From positions 145,597 to 209,596 of the forward strand of contig CAVRLX010000022.1 of assembly GCA_963721725.1 (NCBI GenBank): a stretch of DNA of 64,000 bases, written 5' to 3'. Each line of letters starts with the position of its first letter. Position 1 is the first letter of the stretch. This document shows positions 52,175 to 60,347 of the stretch, in pieces. The DNA is from RI-153 sp963721725. GTDB taxonomy: Bacteria; Chloroflexota; Anaerolineae; Caldilineales; Caldilineaceae. The translations under genes were made by a program, and so were the position numbers. The notes below the pieces were generated by a model. That model had not been told where the DNA came from. It saw nothing but the letters and a program-made list of their open reading frames with translations, and did not search any database.

Positions 52175-53896
52175 CTATCCTTGCCGCAATCCCAGATGCA
52201 CGGCAAAGAAGGCCAGCCGATGCGCGGTTCTGTGCAGCCATGCGTCCTGGCTGGGCGGGTCGAGATGACCGCCGCCGGGGTCCACGCGCAGCAGCACGGG
52301 CGCCGGTCCCCTCTGGGCGGCTTGAAGCGCCTGGGCAAACTCCAGGCTGTGGGCTTCCCCCACCCGGTGATCCTCGTCGCTGGTGGTGATCAAAGTTGCC
52401 GGGTACACTCTCTCGCGAATCGCGTGCAGGGGAGAATAGGCCGCCAGCACAGCCCGCGCCTGGGCGTCGTTGGGTGAGCCATACTCGGCCAGCCAGCCCG
52501 CGCCCCGTCCCAGATCAGGATAGCGCACCATGTCCAGCAGGCCAGACTCAATCACCACCGCGCCGAAGAGATCCGGCGCCTGGGTTAGGCAGGCCCCGGC
52601 GGTCAGCCCACCGTTGCTTATGCCCCACAGCCCCAGCTTTGTGGGCGCAGTCAGCCCCTGGTCAATCAGCCAGCGGGCCGCGGCCAGGACGTCGTCAAAA
52701 GTGCGCTGTTTGTGGATGCCCACCGCCGCCTGATGCCAGCGTTCTCCCCTCTCCCCGCCGCCGCGAGCGCAGACCGAAACGTAAAGCCCGCCCATCTCCA
52801 GCCAAGCCAGCACGTCCGCAGAAAAACGCGGCGTCAAGGCATAGCCCATGCCGCCATAGGCGTAAAGGATCGTCGGGCAGGGCCGCGGCGTTCCGTCCCG
52901 GCGCTGGGCCAGGAAAAAGGGAATGGGTGTGCCGTCCGCGCTGATGACTGTACAGGCACGGGTAACAAAATCGTTCGGGTCGAAGGCAAGGGCAGTCGCT
53001 TCGTTTTCGGGCAAAGGGAAGGCGTCACCCGGCTGCCACGTGTAGACTTGGGGGGGACGGGCGTAGTCCGTATAGGCAAAGTGCAGACAATCCGCGGCGA
53101 GTTCGCTGCTGATTGTGTCTACCGTGCCTAGACCGGGCAGGGGAATCGTCTCCCGCCACTGGCCTTGTCCGTCGAGAAGATGCAATTCGGCCCGCCCCTC
53201 GTTGAAATAACTGCCCACCCAGCCGTTGCCCAGGGGCGCAGCGTCGAGAAGAGGCAGATCACCCGCAGGCAGAATAACCCGGCGCGTGGGAATATTTCCG
53301 GTGTCCGCGGGGAGAGCGAAGGCGATGAGTTGTCCGTTGGGGGTGTCTGGCTCCACGGTCCGGCAGATAAGTTCGCCATCTCCCCAGTGAATGACATCGT
53401 AGCGCCCCACAAAGCGGGGAATCATCGCGTAGGTTGGACTGTCAGTCCGACCTACGCTAAGCAGATTACACGCGCTGCCGTTGAGGATGCTGACCGCCAG
53501 CCAGCGACCGTCTGGGCTGACGTGGGGCTGATAATACCAGTCGGGATGTTCGGGGTGATAGAGCAGGCAGGTATCTCGGGCCTGGGGCGTGCCGACTTCG
53601 TGGAAATAGAGTCCGTGGCAGCCGGGATAGGCAAGATAGCGGTCGTAGAAGAATCCGGAGCCACCGGGCAACCAGGCGATGCCTGTGGGATAGACAAATT
53701 CAATCTGTTCGAGGAATTCTCCCGGAGTACCATTGCGACGAATCTGCCAGGTCTGCAAATCGTTGGCGGGATCGGTGAACCCCCAAGCCTGCCAGCGTCC
53801 ATCTGGGCTGGGGATAGGTTTGGCTGTGAACGTAGTAGATGGCTCACCCATGAGTTGAACAAGCCGTTTACGAATTGTTCTTTGTATATTTTCCAT
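52175..53896 (-). CDS. S9-family prolyl oligopeptidase-like serine peptidase
   Basis: 573 aa. The N-terminal about 330 residues form a beta-propeller (SPDGRWQAWGFTDPAN; VSPDGRWLAVSI). The C-terminal alpha/beta-hydrolase has Ser in LGLWGISNGGLTAGACL (about 425), Asp in TTSDEDHRVGEAH (about 504) and His in PGGGHLDPPSQ (about 539). No signal peptide is seen, so it is cytoplasmic. It lies immediately before LanM and is probably cotranscribed. A role in precursor trimming or in self-protection is possible but unproven. A near-perfect 31-bp palindrome sits in frame in the propeller part (53427-53457). Confidence 0.88.
   Translation of the reverse strand: MENIQRTIRKRLVQLMGEPSTTFTAKPIPSPDGRWQAWGFTDPANDLQTWQIRRNGTPGEFLEQIEFVYPTGIAWLPGGSGFFYDRYLAYPGCHGLYFHEVGTPQARDTCLLYHPEHPDWYYQPHVSPDGRWLAVSILNGSACNLLSVGRTDSPTYAMIPRFVGRYDVIHWGDGELICRTVEPDTPNGQLIAFALPADTGNIPTRRVILPAGDLPLLDAAPLGNGWVGSYFNEGRAELHLLDGQGQWRETIPLPGLGTVDTISSELAADCLHFAYTDYARPPQVYTWQPGDAFPLPENEATALAFDPNDFVTRACTVISADGTPIPFFLAQRRDGTPRPCPTILYAYGGMGYALTPRFSADVLAWLEMGGLYVSVCARGGGERGERWHQAAVGIHKQRTFDDVLAAARWLIDQGLTAPTKLGLWGISNGGLTAGACLTQAPDLFGAVVIESGLLDMVRYPDLGRGAGWLAEYGSPNDAQARAVLAAYSPLHAIRERVYPATLITTSDEDHRVGEAHSLEFAQALQAAQRGPAPVLLRVDPGGGHLDPPSQDAWLHRTAHRLAFFAVHLGLRQG
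53427..53457. repeat. Palindromic element inside the S9 peptidase gene
   Basis: Arms GCGTAGGTTGGACTG and CAGTCCGACCTACGC around a single T, one mismatch. It is translated in frame as SVGRTDSPTYA. It looks like a REP-type palindrome tolerated in a propeller loop. Confidence 0.65.
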
Positions 53897-53940
53897 CTCT
53901 CCAACTGATCCAGCCGTCCCCCACGGAAATGATCGACTCG

Positions 53941-54072
53941 GTTTCTCGGCCGGATCATCACAAAGATCCGTTTGATCGCCTGCTGATCGCCCAGTCTATT
54001 CGGCGCGATATGGCCCTGGTGACACGGAATGCGAAGCTATCCAGGGATGAAGTTGTGTGTTTCGGGATGTAG
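53941..54072 (+). pseudogene. Remnant of a VapC-type PIN toxin gene
   Basis: Only the C-terminal part survives: HKDPFDRLLIAQSIRRDMAL, then VTRNAKLSRDEVVCFGM. The DPFDRLLIAQ block is typical of PIN-domain RNases. The preceding plus-strand frame belongs to antisense of the S9 gene start, so the catalytic N-terminal Asp region is lost. No antitoxin gene is visible. Confidence 0.65.
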
Positions 54073-54098
54073 TCTAGCAATGGCAGTATCCCTTGGTC

Positions 54099-54983
54099 TC
54101 ACCGCTTCAGAGTTTTTTCACTGTACCATTCGTCATATTCATCCGCCAGTGCGTTCTGAAACGCTCGCCGCGACCAGCGCAGCATAGGTTCGTTGTCTGG
54201 CATGACCCGCCAATAGGCGTAGTCCCCCCCGCTGGCGCAGTAGCGGCGCATCACCTCGCCAACGAGCATGAAACCGCGGCCTAGCCCTTGCAAGGGAGGA
54301 TCGACAAACAGAATGTCAACCAGCATCTGATCCGGCTTTTCCCGGACGGTCAAGCACCAGCCCACAACTTGGCCGTTGTAACGTAAGCCAATGCTGCTTT
54401 GGGGATCCCAAAAATCGTCCGGGCGGTAGAAGGGGGACAGCGCAGGTGGATACCATCCTGTTTGGCTACGCTCCGCCAACAGTAAGCGCTCTCTTTGGGT
54501 CAATTCCGGCCAAGAAAAGAGTTCATATGGCGGACGAAAGCGATATCGGTCGACCCAGGGGCCAAAGGCGACGGCGCAGCGAGACCAGAAAACTTTGCGA
54601 CGCAAGACTGGCGTCACCCAGCCTAGCGCCGCGAGCAGCCGCTCGAAGAACGGAGTATGCTCATTCGGGCGATAAATGGCCTGGAGTTGGGCAACGCCCC
54701 GCTGCACCAACTGAGCTTCCATCGCAGACAACAGGGCGGCACCGATACCACCCCGGCGATAGGCAGGCAGCACGTAGAGGTCTAGCAATCGGGCGGCTTT
54801 CTCCTCTTGTAATGCGACTGCAACCCCAGCCGGTTCTCCCCAGAAGGAGGCACCTAACACCAGTAGGGAATCATCTTCTTTGGCATCCCGCACAAACTGA
54901 CGCATTCCCGGCTTGACGAGCAGAAGATAGGGTAAGAGGGACGAACGCTCCAAAACCTGGATGATAAGCATGGGCTTACTCAA
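54099..54983 (-). CDS. Protein with two tandem GNAT acetyltransferase domains
   Basis: 294 aa. The first GNAT domain has LLDLYVLPAYRRGGIGAALL (acetyl-CoA loop RRGGIG). The second has MLVDILFVDPPLQGLGRGFM (loop QGLGRG) and ends YWRVMPDNEPMLRWSRRAFQ. The start is TTG 54983; this aligns residue for residue with the ATG of the copy at 59850, which decides the start. It lies 21 bp after the NHLP precursor gene. Acetylation of the modified peptide, either in biosynthesis or as immunity, is a reasonable guess. The same gene neighbours an NHLP precursor in the duplicated cassette. Confidence 0.85.
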   Translation of the reverse strand: MSKPMLIIQVLERSSLLPYLLLVKPGMRQFVRDAKEDDSLLVLGASFWGEPAGVAVALQEEKAARLLDLYVLPAYRRGGIGAALLSAMEAQLVQRGVAQLQAIYRPNEHTPFFERLLAALGWVTPVLRRKVFWSRCAVAFGPWVDRYRFRPPYELFSWPELTQRERLLLAERSQTGWYPPALSPFYRPDDFWDPQSSIGLRYNGQVVGWCLTVREKPDQMLVDILFVDPPLQGLGRGFMLVGEVMRRYCASGGDYAYWRVMPDNEPMLRWSRRAFQNALADEYDEWYSEKTLKR

Positions 54984-55004
54984 ATGGTAAATTTCAAATA
55001 AGCA

Positions 55005-55373
55005 TTAGCAAGAACCGATTCCACGGGCGTTGTGTTCTATCGTCCCATTTCGTGGAACATCGGGAGGGCTACCGCTAGGTCCCGCCAAACTACCTGGGCG
55101 CTGGGTGCGGCCGCCGCCCACCAGAGCCAGTTCCAGATCGTCCAGAGGCAGTGCGTCCACTGGGGGATGAGCGGACGGCAGGACCAAGTAGTGTTGGCCC
55201 GGCTGCTCTTCCAGCACCGTGATCGTCATCCCCGGCGGCAGGGCTATGCCCAGCATCTCTGAGATGGCTCTCCTCGGGTCGGCCAACAACTGCTGTCGGA
55301 AGGATGAATTCTGGCTGGCCTCTTCAATCAGGCGTTCTTCGATCTCTCGACGGGAGTGGTTATGGGTGGGCAT
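55005..55373 (-). CDS. NHLP-type lanthipeptide precursor peptide
   Basis: 122 aa with AAGGAAAA before the ATG. Residues 9-70 match the nitrile-hydratase-alpha-like leader (TIGR03793 type): REIEERLIEEASQNSSFRQQ, DPRRAISEMLGIALPPGM, TITVLEEQPGQHYLVLPS. LDDLELALVGGGR ends the leader with the double-Gly cleavage site. The core of about 34 residues (RTQRPGSLAGPSGSPPDVPR to the final GIGSC) has several Ser/Thr but one Cys, the second-last to last position, so at most one thioether ring is expected. The LanM and C39 exporter lie downstream on the same strand. Confidence 0.9.
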   Translation of the reverse strand: MPTHNHSRREIEERLIEEASQNSSFRQQLLADPRRAISEMLGIALPPGMTITVLEEQPGQHYLVLPSAHPPVDALPLDDLELALVGGGRTQRPGSLAGPSGSPPDVPRNGTIEHNARGIGSC

Positions 55374-55385
55374 GAAATTTTCCTT

Positions 55386-58247
55386 CTATCTGACGATTGT
55401 AGGGAGGTAGAGGTTGGAATTGGCAGGGAGCACACCGACCGCTTGGAAGAGCAGAACCCGGTTGTTGCCCGTATCCACCACAAAGAGATCACCGTCAGCC
55501 GACAGGGCCACAGCCACGGGCTGATAGAGGCTGCCTTGGGTTGGGCCGCTCTGGGGATAGGCTGTATCCCGCGCTGTGCTGGGCTGGTTGGTCGCGAAAG
55601 AACCGTTTTGTCCGTAGACGGCGTCTGCCATCAGGTCTGTTGTCAGGGGTGCATCGAAGCGCAACACTCGGTTGTTGTCCGCGTCGGCCACAAAGAGATT
55701 GCCTGCCCCGTCCAGGGCCAGGCCATACGGATAGCTGAGACTGGACGCGCTCAGCCCGCCGCTGTTGGCGACCCCAGTGGTGAATAATCCCCCCTGACCG
55801 ACGACCTGATCTGCGATGGCATCTGTCCCTGCTGGGTCAAGAAAGATAAGGATACGATGGTTGGCACTGTCGGCCACGTAGAGATTGTCTGCGCGGTCGA
55901 TCACCAGACCGCTAGGGAAGTGGAAGCCGCTGGCGCTAATGGCTCCATCCCGATTGGGGCCGTGACTGACGAAGTCTGGCTGGCCCAACACGTTGTCCGG
56001 TGTCGTATCCCGACTGGACAGGGGGGTCTGGTAGAAGAGGGCCCGGTGGTAGAAGCTGTCCAGCAGGTAGAGATTGTCTCGGCTGTCCAAAGCCAGGGCC
56101 AGGGGATTGCACAAGGATTGGCACTCTACTTTGACGTCGCCCCCAGCACTGATGATCAGATCAGCGGCCATGCCATTGCTAAAGGGGGCACGGAAGATCA
56201 ACACCCGATTTGTACGTGCATCGATTACGTATAGGTTGCCCTGGCTGTCCAGAGCGAGACCCGTCGGTCCAAAGGTGGTGCGTTCTGCCACATACTCGTC
56301 CAATGCAACAGTCTGAAAGTCCGGTTCACCGATCACCAGATCCGCATTCTGTCCGTCAGAGTGGGCTGCTACGCTGGGCCAACTCAATACGCGGGCGTTG
56401 CTGGTGTCGGTCACAAAGAGCCGTCCCGTCTTTGCATCAACTACGGCCCCGCCTGGCGCAAAAAGCGTGCTGGCGTCGAGTCGGGCAAAGGGGCCGTTGT
56501 CACCTGTAAAGCCCTTCTGTCCGATCACGCCGTCGGGCAGGTCATCCCCCGGGATGGGTTGGTAGACAGAAAGAACGAAGGGGGCCGAAACACCGCCTCC
56601 AGGCGTTGGATTACGCAATGTAATCGTCAATTGGCCTGTGGTTATAACTTCACTGGCTGCGATTTTTAGCTGGGCCAGCCCTAAAAATTCTGTTCCGGTC
56701 TTGCGGGTGACGCCATTCACTTCCACGACTGTACTGCTGATAATGCCAGACCCCCAGACATTGAGGGTGAATGGGGCGTGACCGGCGCGCACAGTTCCTG
56801 GCTCCAACTCGGCGATGACCGGCGTGGGATTCGGCAGCGGTTGGAAGTATTGAAGTACCCGGCTGTTGCCCTGGTCGGCTATGTAGACATCCATAAAAGC
56901 CGCGTCGGTGGCGACGCCAGTGGGGGCCTTCAAGCTGGCGTCGCCCAGGCCACCGTTGTTGGCCGCATTGCTGCTAAAATTAGGCTGACCAAAGACGGCA
57001 TCGGCCTGGCCGTCGGGCGTGGTGCGGTCGAAGACCAGCACCCGGTTGTTGTTGGTGTCGGCCACGAAAAGCCGGTTGCCTGCGTCCATCTTTATCCCGG
57101 TGGGGTTATTCAGGCTGGTGCGGCTCAGACCGCCGCTGTTGGGGCTTTTGCCGACAAAATCAGGCTGGCCGATCACCTGATCAGCGACGGGGTCTAGCGG
57201 CGTGTCGTTGAAGACCAGAATGCGGTTGTTCCCCGTGTCAGCCACATAGAGGTCGTTGGCGGTTGTGCCCACAGCCACCGCCGTTGGCCCGTTCATGCTG
57301 CTGGCCGTGGGCAGGTTGGGCGCGGCGTGCAGTCCGCCAAAGGAATCGCCACTGTTCGGCCCTTGGCCCACAATCCACTTGGCCAACATACCGGTGGCAT
57401 AGGGCCATTCATAGATGAGTACTCGATTGTTGCCCTGGTCGGCCACCACCAAATTGTTATTGGCGTCAGTGGTCAGCCCCATCGGACTGTTCAGTGTATT
57501 CCACCAGGTAGGCTTTGCGCTGCCGCTAGTCTCGGTGGGCTGGCCCAGGACGTAGTCAGCAGCCGTGCCAGTCTTGAAGACTGGCACGTACTGGGCCGGA
57601 AACTGGTATCCATCGGCTTCAATGCACCAGGTATCGTCGTAGTACGCGTAGAAGTCGCAGAGGTTGAGAGGCAGGAAGACCAGCACCCGGTGGTTGCCCG
57701 TATCAGAGACGTAGAGGATGCCGTCTGCACCCACGGTAATGCCCATGGGTCGCTTCATGCTGCTGGCGGTGGGCGGGTTGGGCGCAGCTGCCGATGTAAA
57801 GTTCGCCTGGCCCAGGACCAGATCCGCGGGGTCGCCGATCTGGTAATTGTCCACACTGTCCCAGACCAGCACCCGGTTGTGCGCGGTATCGGCCACAAAC
57901 ATCTGGCCTGTGTCAAAGACGAAGAGCGCGGCGGCTTGATTGAGGCTGGCATCTGCGGGAGCGTTTGGTACCGTTCCTGTGACAAAATCGTCCTGGCCGT
58001 AGACCAGATCGGCTATCGCGTCCAAATCGCCGTCAAGCTCAGCCGCCGCAGCGGTGCGGGCTTGGCTGTAGCCAGCGATCTTTGCCAGATCCCATCCTGG
58101 ATGGCGGCTTAATATAGGCGACTTGGCGGGTGGGAGAACATCAAGCGGAGAGGTGTCCACCATGGGCAAAAGGGCCACAGCAACTCCGAAGAGGGCGATA
58201 GACAAGCCGACAAACATCCGACTCACGAAGCGATTCATTGCATTCAT
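55386..58247 (-). CDS. Secreted NHL-repeat beta-propeller protein with a central IPT-like domain
   Basis: 953 aa. A signal peptide covers about residues 4-30 (RMFVGLSIALFGVAVALLPM). At least ten NHL-type repeats follow (VADTAHNRVLVWDSV, VADQGNNRVLIYEW, VADTNNNRVLVFDR). In the middle, about residues 480-570, lies an IPT/TIG-like beta domain (LNVWGSGIISSTVVEVNGVT). More NHL repeats follow, and the end SNLYLPTIVR resembles other Chloroflexota surface proteins. The start is ATG 58247 or 58238. It lies 12 bp before the precursor gene, and the same pairing occurs in the duplicate. A structural, receptor or cell-surface partner role for the peptide is inferred only from this linkage. Confidence 0.85.
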   Translation of the reverse strand: MNAMNRFVSRMFVGLSIALFGVAVALLPMVDTSPLDVLPPAKSPILSRHPGWDLAKIAGYSQARTAAAAELDGDLDAIADLVYGQDDFVTGTVPNAPADASLNQAAALFVFDTGQMFVADTAHNRVLVWDSVDNYQIGDPADLVLGQANFTSAAAPNPPTASSMKRPMGITVGADGILYVSDTGNHRVLVFLPLNLCDFYAYYDDTWCIEADGYQFPAQYVPVFKTGTAADYVLGQPTETSGSAKPTWWNTLNSPMGLTTDANNNLVVADQGNNRVLIYEWPYATGMLAKWIVGQGPNSGDSFGGLHAAPNLPTASSMNGPTAVAVGTTANDLYVADTGNNRILVFNDTPLDPVADQVIGQPDFVGKSPNSGGLSRTSLNNPTGIKMDAGNRLFVADTNNNRVLVFDRTTPDGQADAVFGQPNFSSNAANNGGLGDASLKAPTGVATDAAFMDVYIADQGNSRVLQYFQPLPNPTPVIAELEPGTVRAGHAPFTLNVWGSGIISSTVVEVNGVTRKTGTEFLGLAQLKIAASEVITTGQLTITLRNPTPGGGVSAPFVLSVYQPIPGDDLPDGVIGQKGFTGDNGPFARLDASTLFAPGGAVVDAKTGRLFVTDTSNARVLSWPSVAAHSDGQNADLVIGEPDFQTVALDEYVAERTTFGPTGLALDSQGNLYVIDARTNRVLIFRAPFSNGMAADLIISAGGDVKVECQSLCNPLALALDSRDNLYLLDSFYHRALFYQTPLSSRDTTPDNVLGQPDFVSHGPNRDGAISASGFHFPSGLVIDRADNLYVADSANHRILIFLDPAGTDAIADQVVGQGGLFTTGVANSGGLSASSLSYPYGLALDGAGNLFVADADNNRVLRFDAPLTTDLMADAVYGQNGSFATNQPSTARDTAYPQSGPTQGSLYQPVAVALSADGDLFVVDTGNNRVLLFQAVGVLPANSNLYLPTIVR
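57564..57588. repeat. Perfect 25-bp palindrome inside the NHL gene
   Basis: CGTGCCAGTCTT, one G, and the exact complement. It encodes PVFKTGT. The duplicate copy has nearly the same protein (APIYKTT) but not the palindrome, so the symmetry arose in this copy or was lost in the other. Confidence 0.5.
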
Positions 58248-58689
58248 CCTCTATCAATGGCTTGGAAGGTATAATTTCCCCACGCGTAACCATTCAGATG
58301 CGTCGCACCCTAGACAGTAGTTCCTCGCGCAATGAATTCGAATCGTAACACACCAGTTAGGAGTCACAAAACGGCAAATATTGGCTGAGGCCCATCAATA
58401 CACGGCGTTATTTACGCCGTTATTTACGCCGTCATGCTATGGAGATAGAGCGGCGCATAGAGATCAATACTGGGCGCAATGCGCAATTCGAGCGGATCAA
58501 TCCGGCGATGGGTGAAACGACGACCGCGCCTGTGAGCAGCACAGTGGCCGAGGCCAGATCATCGGCCACGGCTTTCTCCGTCACCGCCAACGGCACTCCA
58601 TTCTGATGGTGTGTCGTTGGCGGTATCACACTTTGCCGATCTTCACAATTTCAGAAATAGATACATGGCTGTTGCTTCTTTGGGTGTGG
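58248..58689. other. Intergenic region with repeat debris
   Basis: 442 bp without a supported gene. It holds a deleted family A element (58286-58318: left flank GTAACCATTCAG joined to right arm GATGCGTCGCACCCTAGAC) and a 12-bp tandem repeat TTATTTACGCCG (58403-58433). Confidence 0.5.
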
Positions 58690-58890
58690 CTAAAGCAAAG
58701 AAACCCCGATCAATTTAGCCAACCGCTGATGAATGGGTGAGCCTGCTTCGGCTAGAGAGAGAGACCCTTTTCGCTGATACCACTCCTCGTACTCGTCGGA
58801 CAGAGTGTTGGGAAAGGCCTTGCGCAACCAACGCAACATGGGCGTATTGTCCGGGCTGGCCCGCCAGTATGGGAAACCGCGGCACTTCAC
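58690..58890 (-). pseudogene. Truncated third copy of the GNAT gene (C-terminus only)
   Basis: PYWRASPDNTPMLRWLRKAF, then PNTLSDEYEEWYQRKGSL, matches the final about 40 residues of the GNAT proteins at 54099 and 58966. It begins exactly where a family B palindrome ends, so the upstream part was replaced. The tail after SLSLAEAG is extra. Confidence 0.75.
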
Positions 58891-58954
58891 GTACCACGGT
58901 GGAGGGGCCGGGGCGTAGAGGCGCGCAGGGAGAGAAAGTGCCGGGGACTTTCAA
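58880..58954. repeat. Family B palindromic element, copy 1 (one arm truncated)
   Basis: Right arm AAGTGCCGGGGACTTTCAA at 58936-58954 is complete; the left arm keeps only CGGCACTTCACG (58880-58891) and runs into the GNAT remnant. Copy 2 (63256-63341) is intact. Confidence 0.75.
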
Positions 58955-58965
58955 GAGCGCCCAAC

Positions 58966-59850
58966 TCAAACGACCAGATCCTTTTCGTTATACCATTCCT
59001 CGTACTGATCCACCAGCCCCTCCCCGGCGAAGGCTTTGGCGGACCGGCGCAGCATCGGCTCATTGTCCGGGCTGACCCGCCAGTAAGCATAGTCCCCACC
59101 GCTGGCACAGTAGCGGCGGATCACCTCCACCAGCATAAAGCCCCTGCCCAGGCGCTGTAGAGGTGGATCCACAAAGAGAATCTCGACCAGCATCTGATTC
59201 GGTGTCTCCGCGCACGGTCAGACACCAGCCCACCACTTCGCCGTTGCAGCGCAACCCCACACTGCTCGCCGGATCCCCAGGCACTGATCGGGCGGTCGAA
59301 AAGGGGAAGAGCTGTGGTGGAATACCACCCGCTCTCTCCTGTCCCGGCGATACGCTTGCGCTCCGTTGCGGTCAACTCCGGCCAAGCGAAGACCGTATAG
59401 GGCAGGCGAAAACGATAGCGCTGACCCAGCGGCTAAAGGCGACGGCGCAGCGGGTCCAAAAAGTTTTGCTCCGCACGACTGGCGCTGCCCATCTTTGGCC
59501 ACGAGCAGCCGCTCGAAGATCGGGGTATGTTCATTCGGGCGGTAGAGGTCGTGAATTTTGGCTGCGTCGGAGCGGATTGCCTCTTCTTCTATAGCCGACA
59601 GCAGCGCCGTGCCGATACCGCCCCGGCGATAGGCGGGCAGCACGTAGAGGTGTCAGGGCGGCGGCTCTCCGTCCACGGCACCGACTGCGATGCCCGCAGG
59701 CTGGCCCAGAAAGGACGCGCCCAGAACAATCTGCGCTGGATTCTGTCGCTCTTCCCAGATGCGCCTGCGCTCTCCCGGCTGCATGAGCAGCAGGAAGGGG
59801 GCGATGGCCTGTTCGTCCAGGCGGTGAATGGTGAATGCAGAACTAGTCAT
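58966..59850 (-). pseudogene. Frameshifted second copy of the double-GNAT gene
   Basis: It starts at ATG 59850 (MTSSAFTIHRLDEQAIAPFL) and ends EEWYNEKDLVV. Between them the frame changes several times: GASFLGQPAGIAVGAVDG, then LPAYRRGGIGTALLSAIEEE in a second frame, PLLCQRWG-type debris, and RLGRGFMLVEVIRRYCASGG in another. Both acetyl-CoA loops (RRGGIG, RLGRG) are still readable. The protein would be about 292 aa, colinear with the 54099 gene. As written it is not translatable. Confidence 0.8.
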
Positions 59851-59857
59851 CGTGAAC

Positions 59858-60200
59858 TCAGCACGAACTTCGCTGGCTGCTGCGGCGTTGGACGCCGAGG
59901 CTCTGGTGTTGCTCACACCGCATAGTGTCGCAAAGGGCCGCAGGGTACGTCCGCCACCACCAGGGCCAGTTCCAGGAATCGTCCAGGGGCAGAGCGTCGG
60001 CGCAGGCGTGGCCGGGGGCAGGACCAGATAGTGCTGACCGGCGCTGCTCCTCCAGCACAGTGATGGTTCACATCCGGTGGCAGGGCCACGCCCAGCATTT
60101 CGGCCAGAGCGGCTTTGGGGTCGTCCAGCAGGCGCTGGCGGAAGGCGGGGTCTGTGCTGGCTTTGTCGATGAGTTGCGTTTCGATCTCGTGTCGGTTCAT
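59858..60200 (-). pseudogene. Frameshifted second NHLP precursor
   Basis: MNRHEIETQLIDKASTDPAF, DPKAALAEMLGVALPPDV is a clear NHLP leader. A single extra base after GATGTG shifts TITVLEEQ out of frame, and another change near the next codons restores QHYLVLPPATPA. Later text reads GPGGGGRTLRPFATLCGV in a third frame: the double-Gly site plus a core with its Cys close to the leader, unlike the intact precursor. The exact end is uncertain; the TGA at 59860-59858 is used. Confidence 0.75.
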
Positions 60201-60246
60201 GATTGGTTTTTCTCCGATGGAGTGGATGATGGAGTCGTGGTTTGTT

Positions 60247-60347
60247 GGATAAGTGATTGGGGGATTAAGAGATTGAGAGATTGGGCGATTGACCCGTGCC
60301 GATCGCCTGATCGCAAATCTGCCGATCGCCTACTCTCTTTTCCCCCT
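60247..60347. repeat. Family C intergenic repeat, copy 3
   Basis: GATTGGGGGATTAAGAGATTGAGAGATTGGGCGATTG followed by CCGATCGCCTGATCGC and CCGATCGCCTACTCTCTTTT; related to 39251 and 40029. It sits between the NHL and precursor copies, where the intact cassette has only 12 bp. Confidence 0.55.

Noticed and set aside
52168..52338. N-terminal extension of LanM from 52338
   Set aside because: It overlaps the conserved C-terminus of the S9 peptidase and is Cys/Pro/Arg-rich; ATG 52167 has a ribosome-binding site and lies 7 bp after the peptidase stop.
58432..58629. 65-codon minus-strand frame
   Set aside because: Begins within the intergenic repeat debris, has no motif or ribosome-binding site, and is not seen in the intact cassette.
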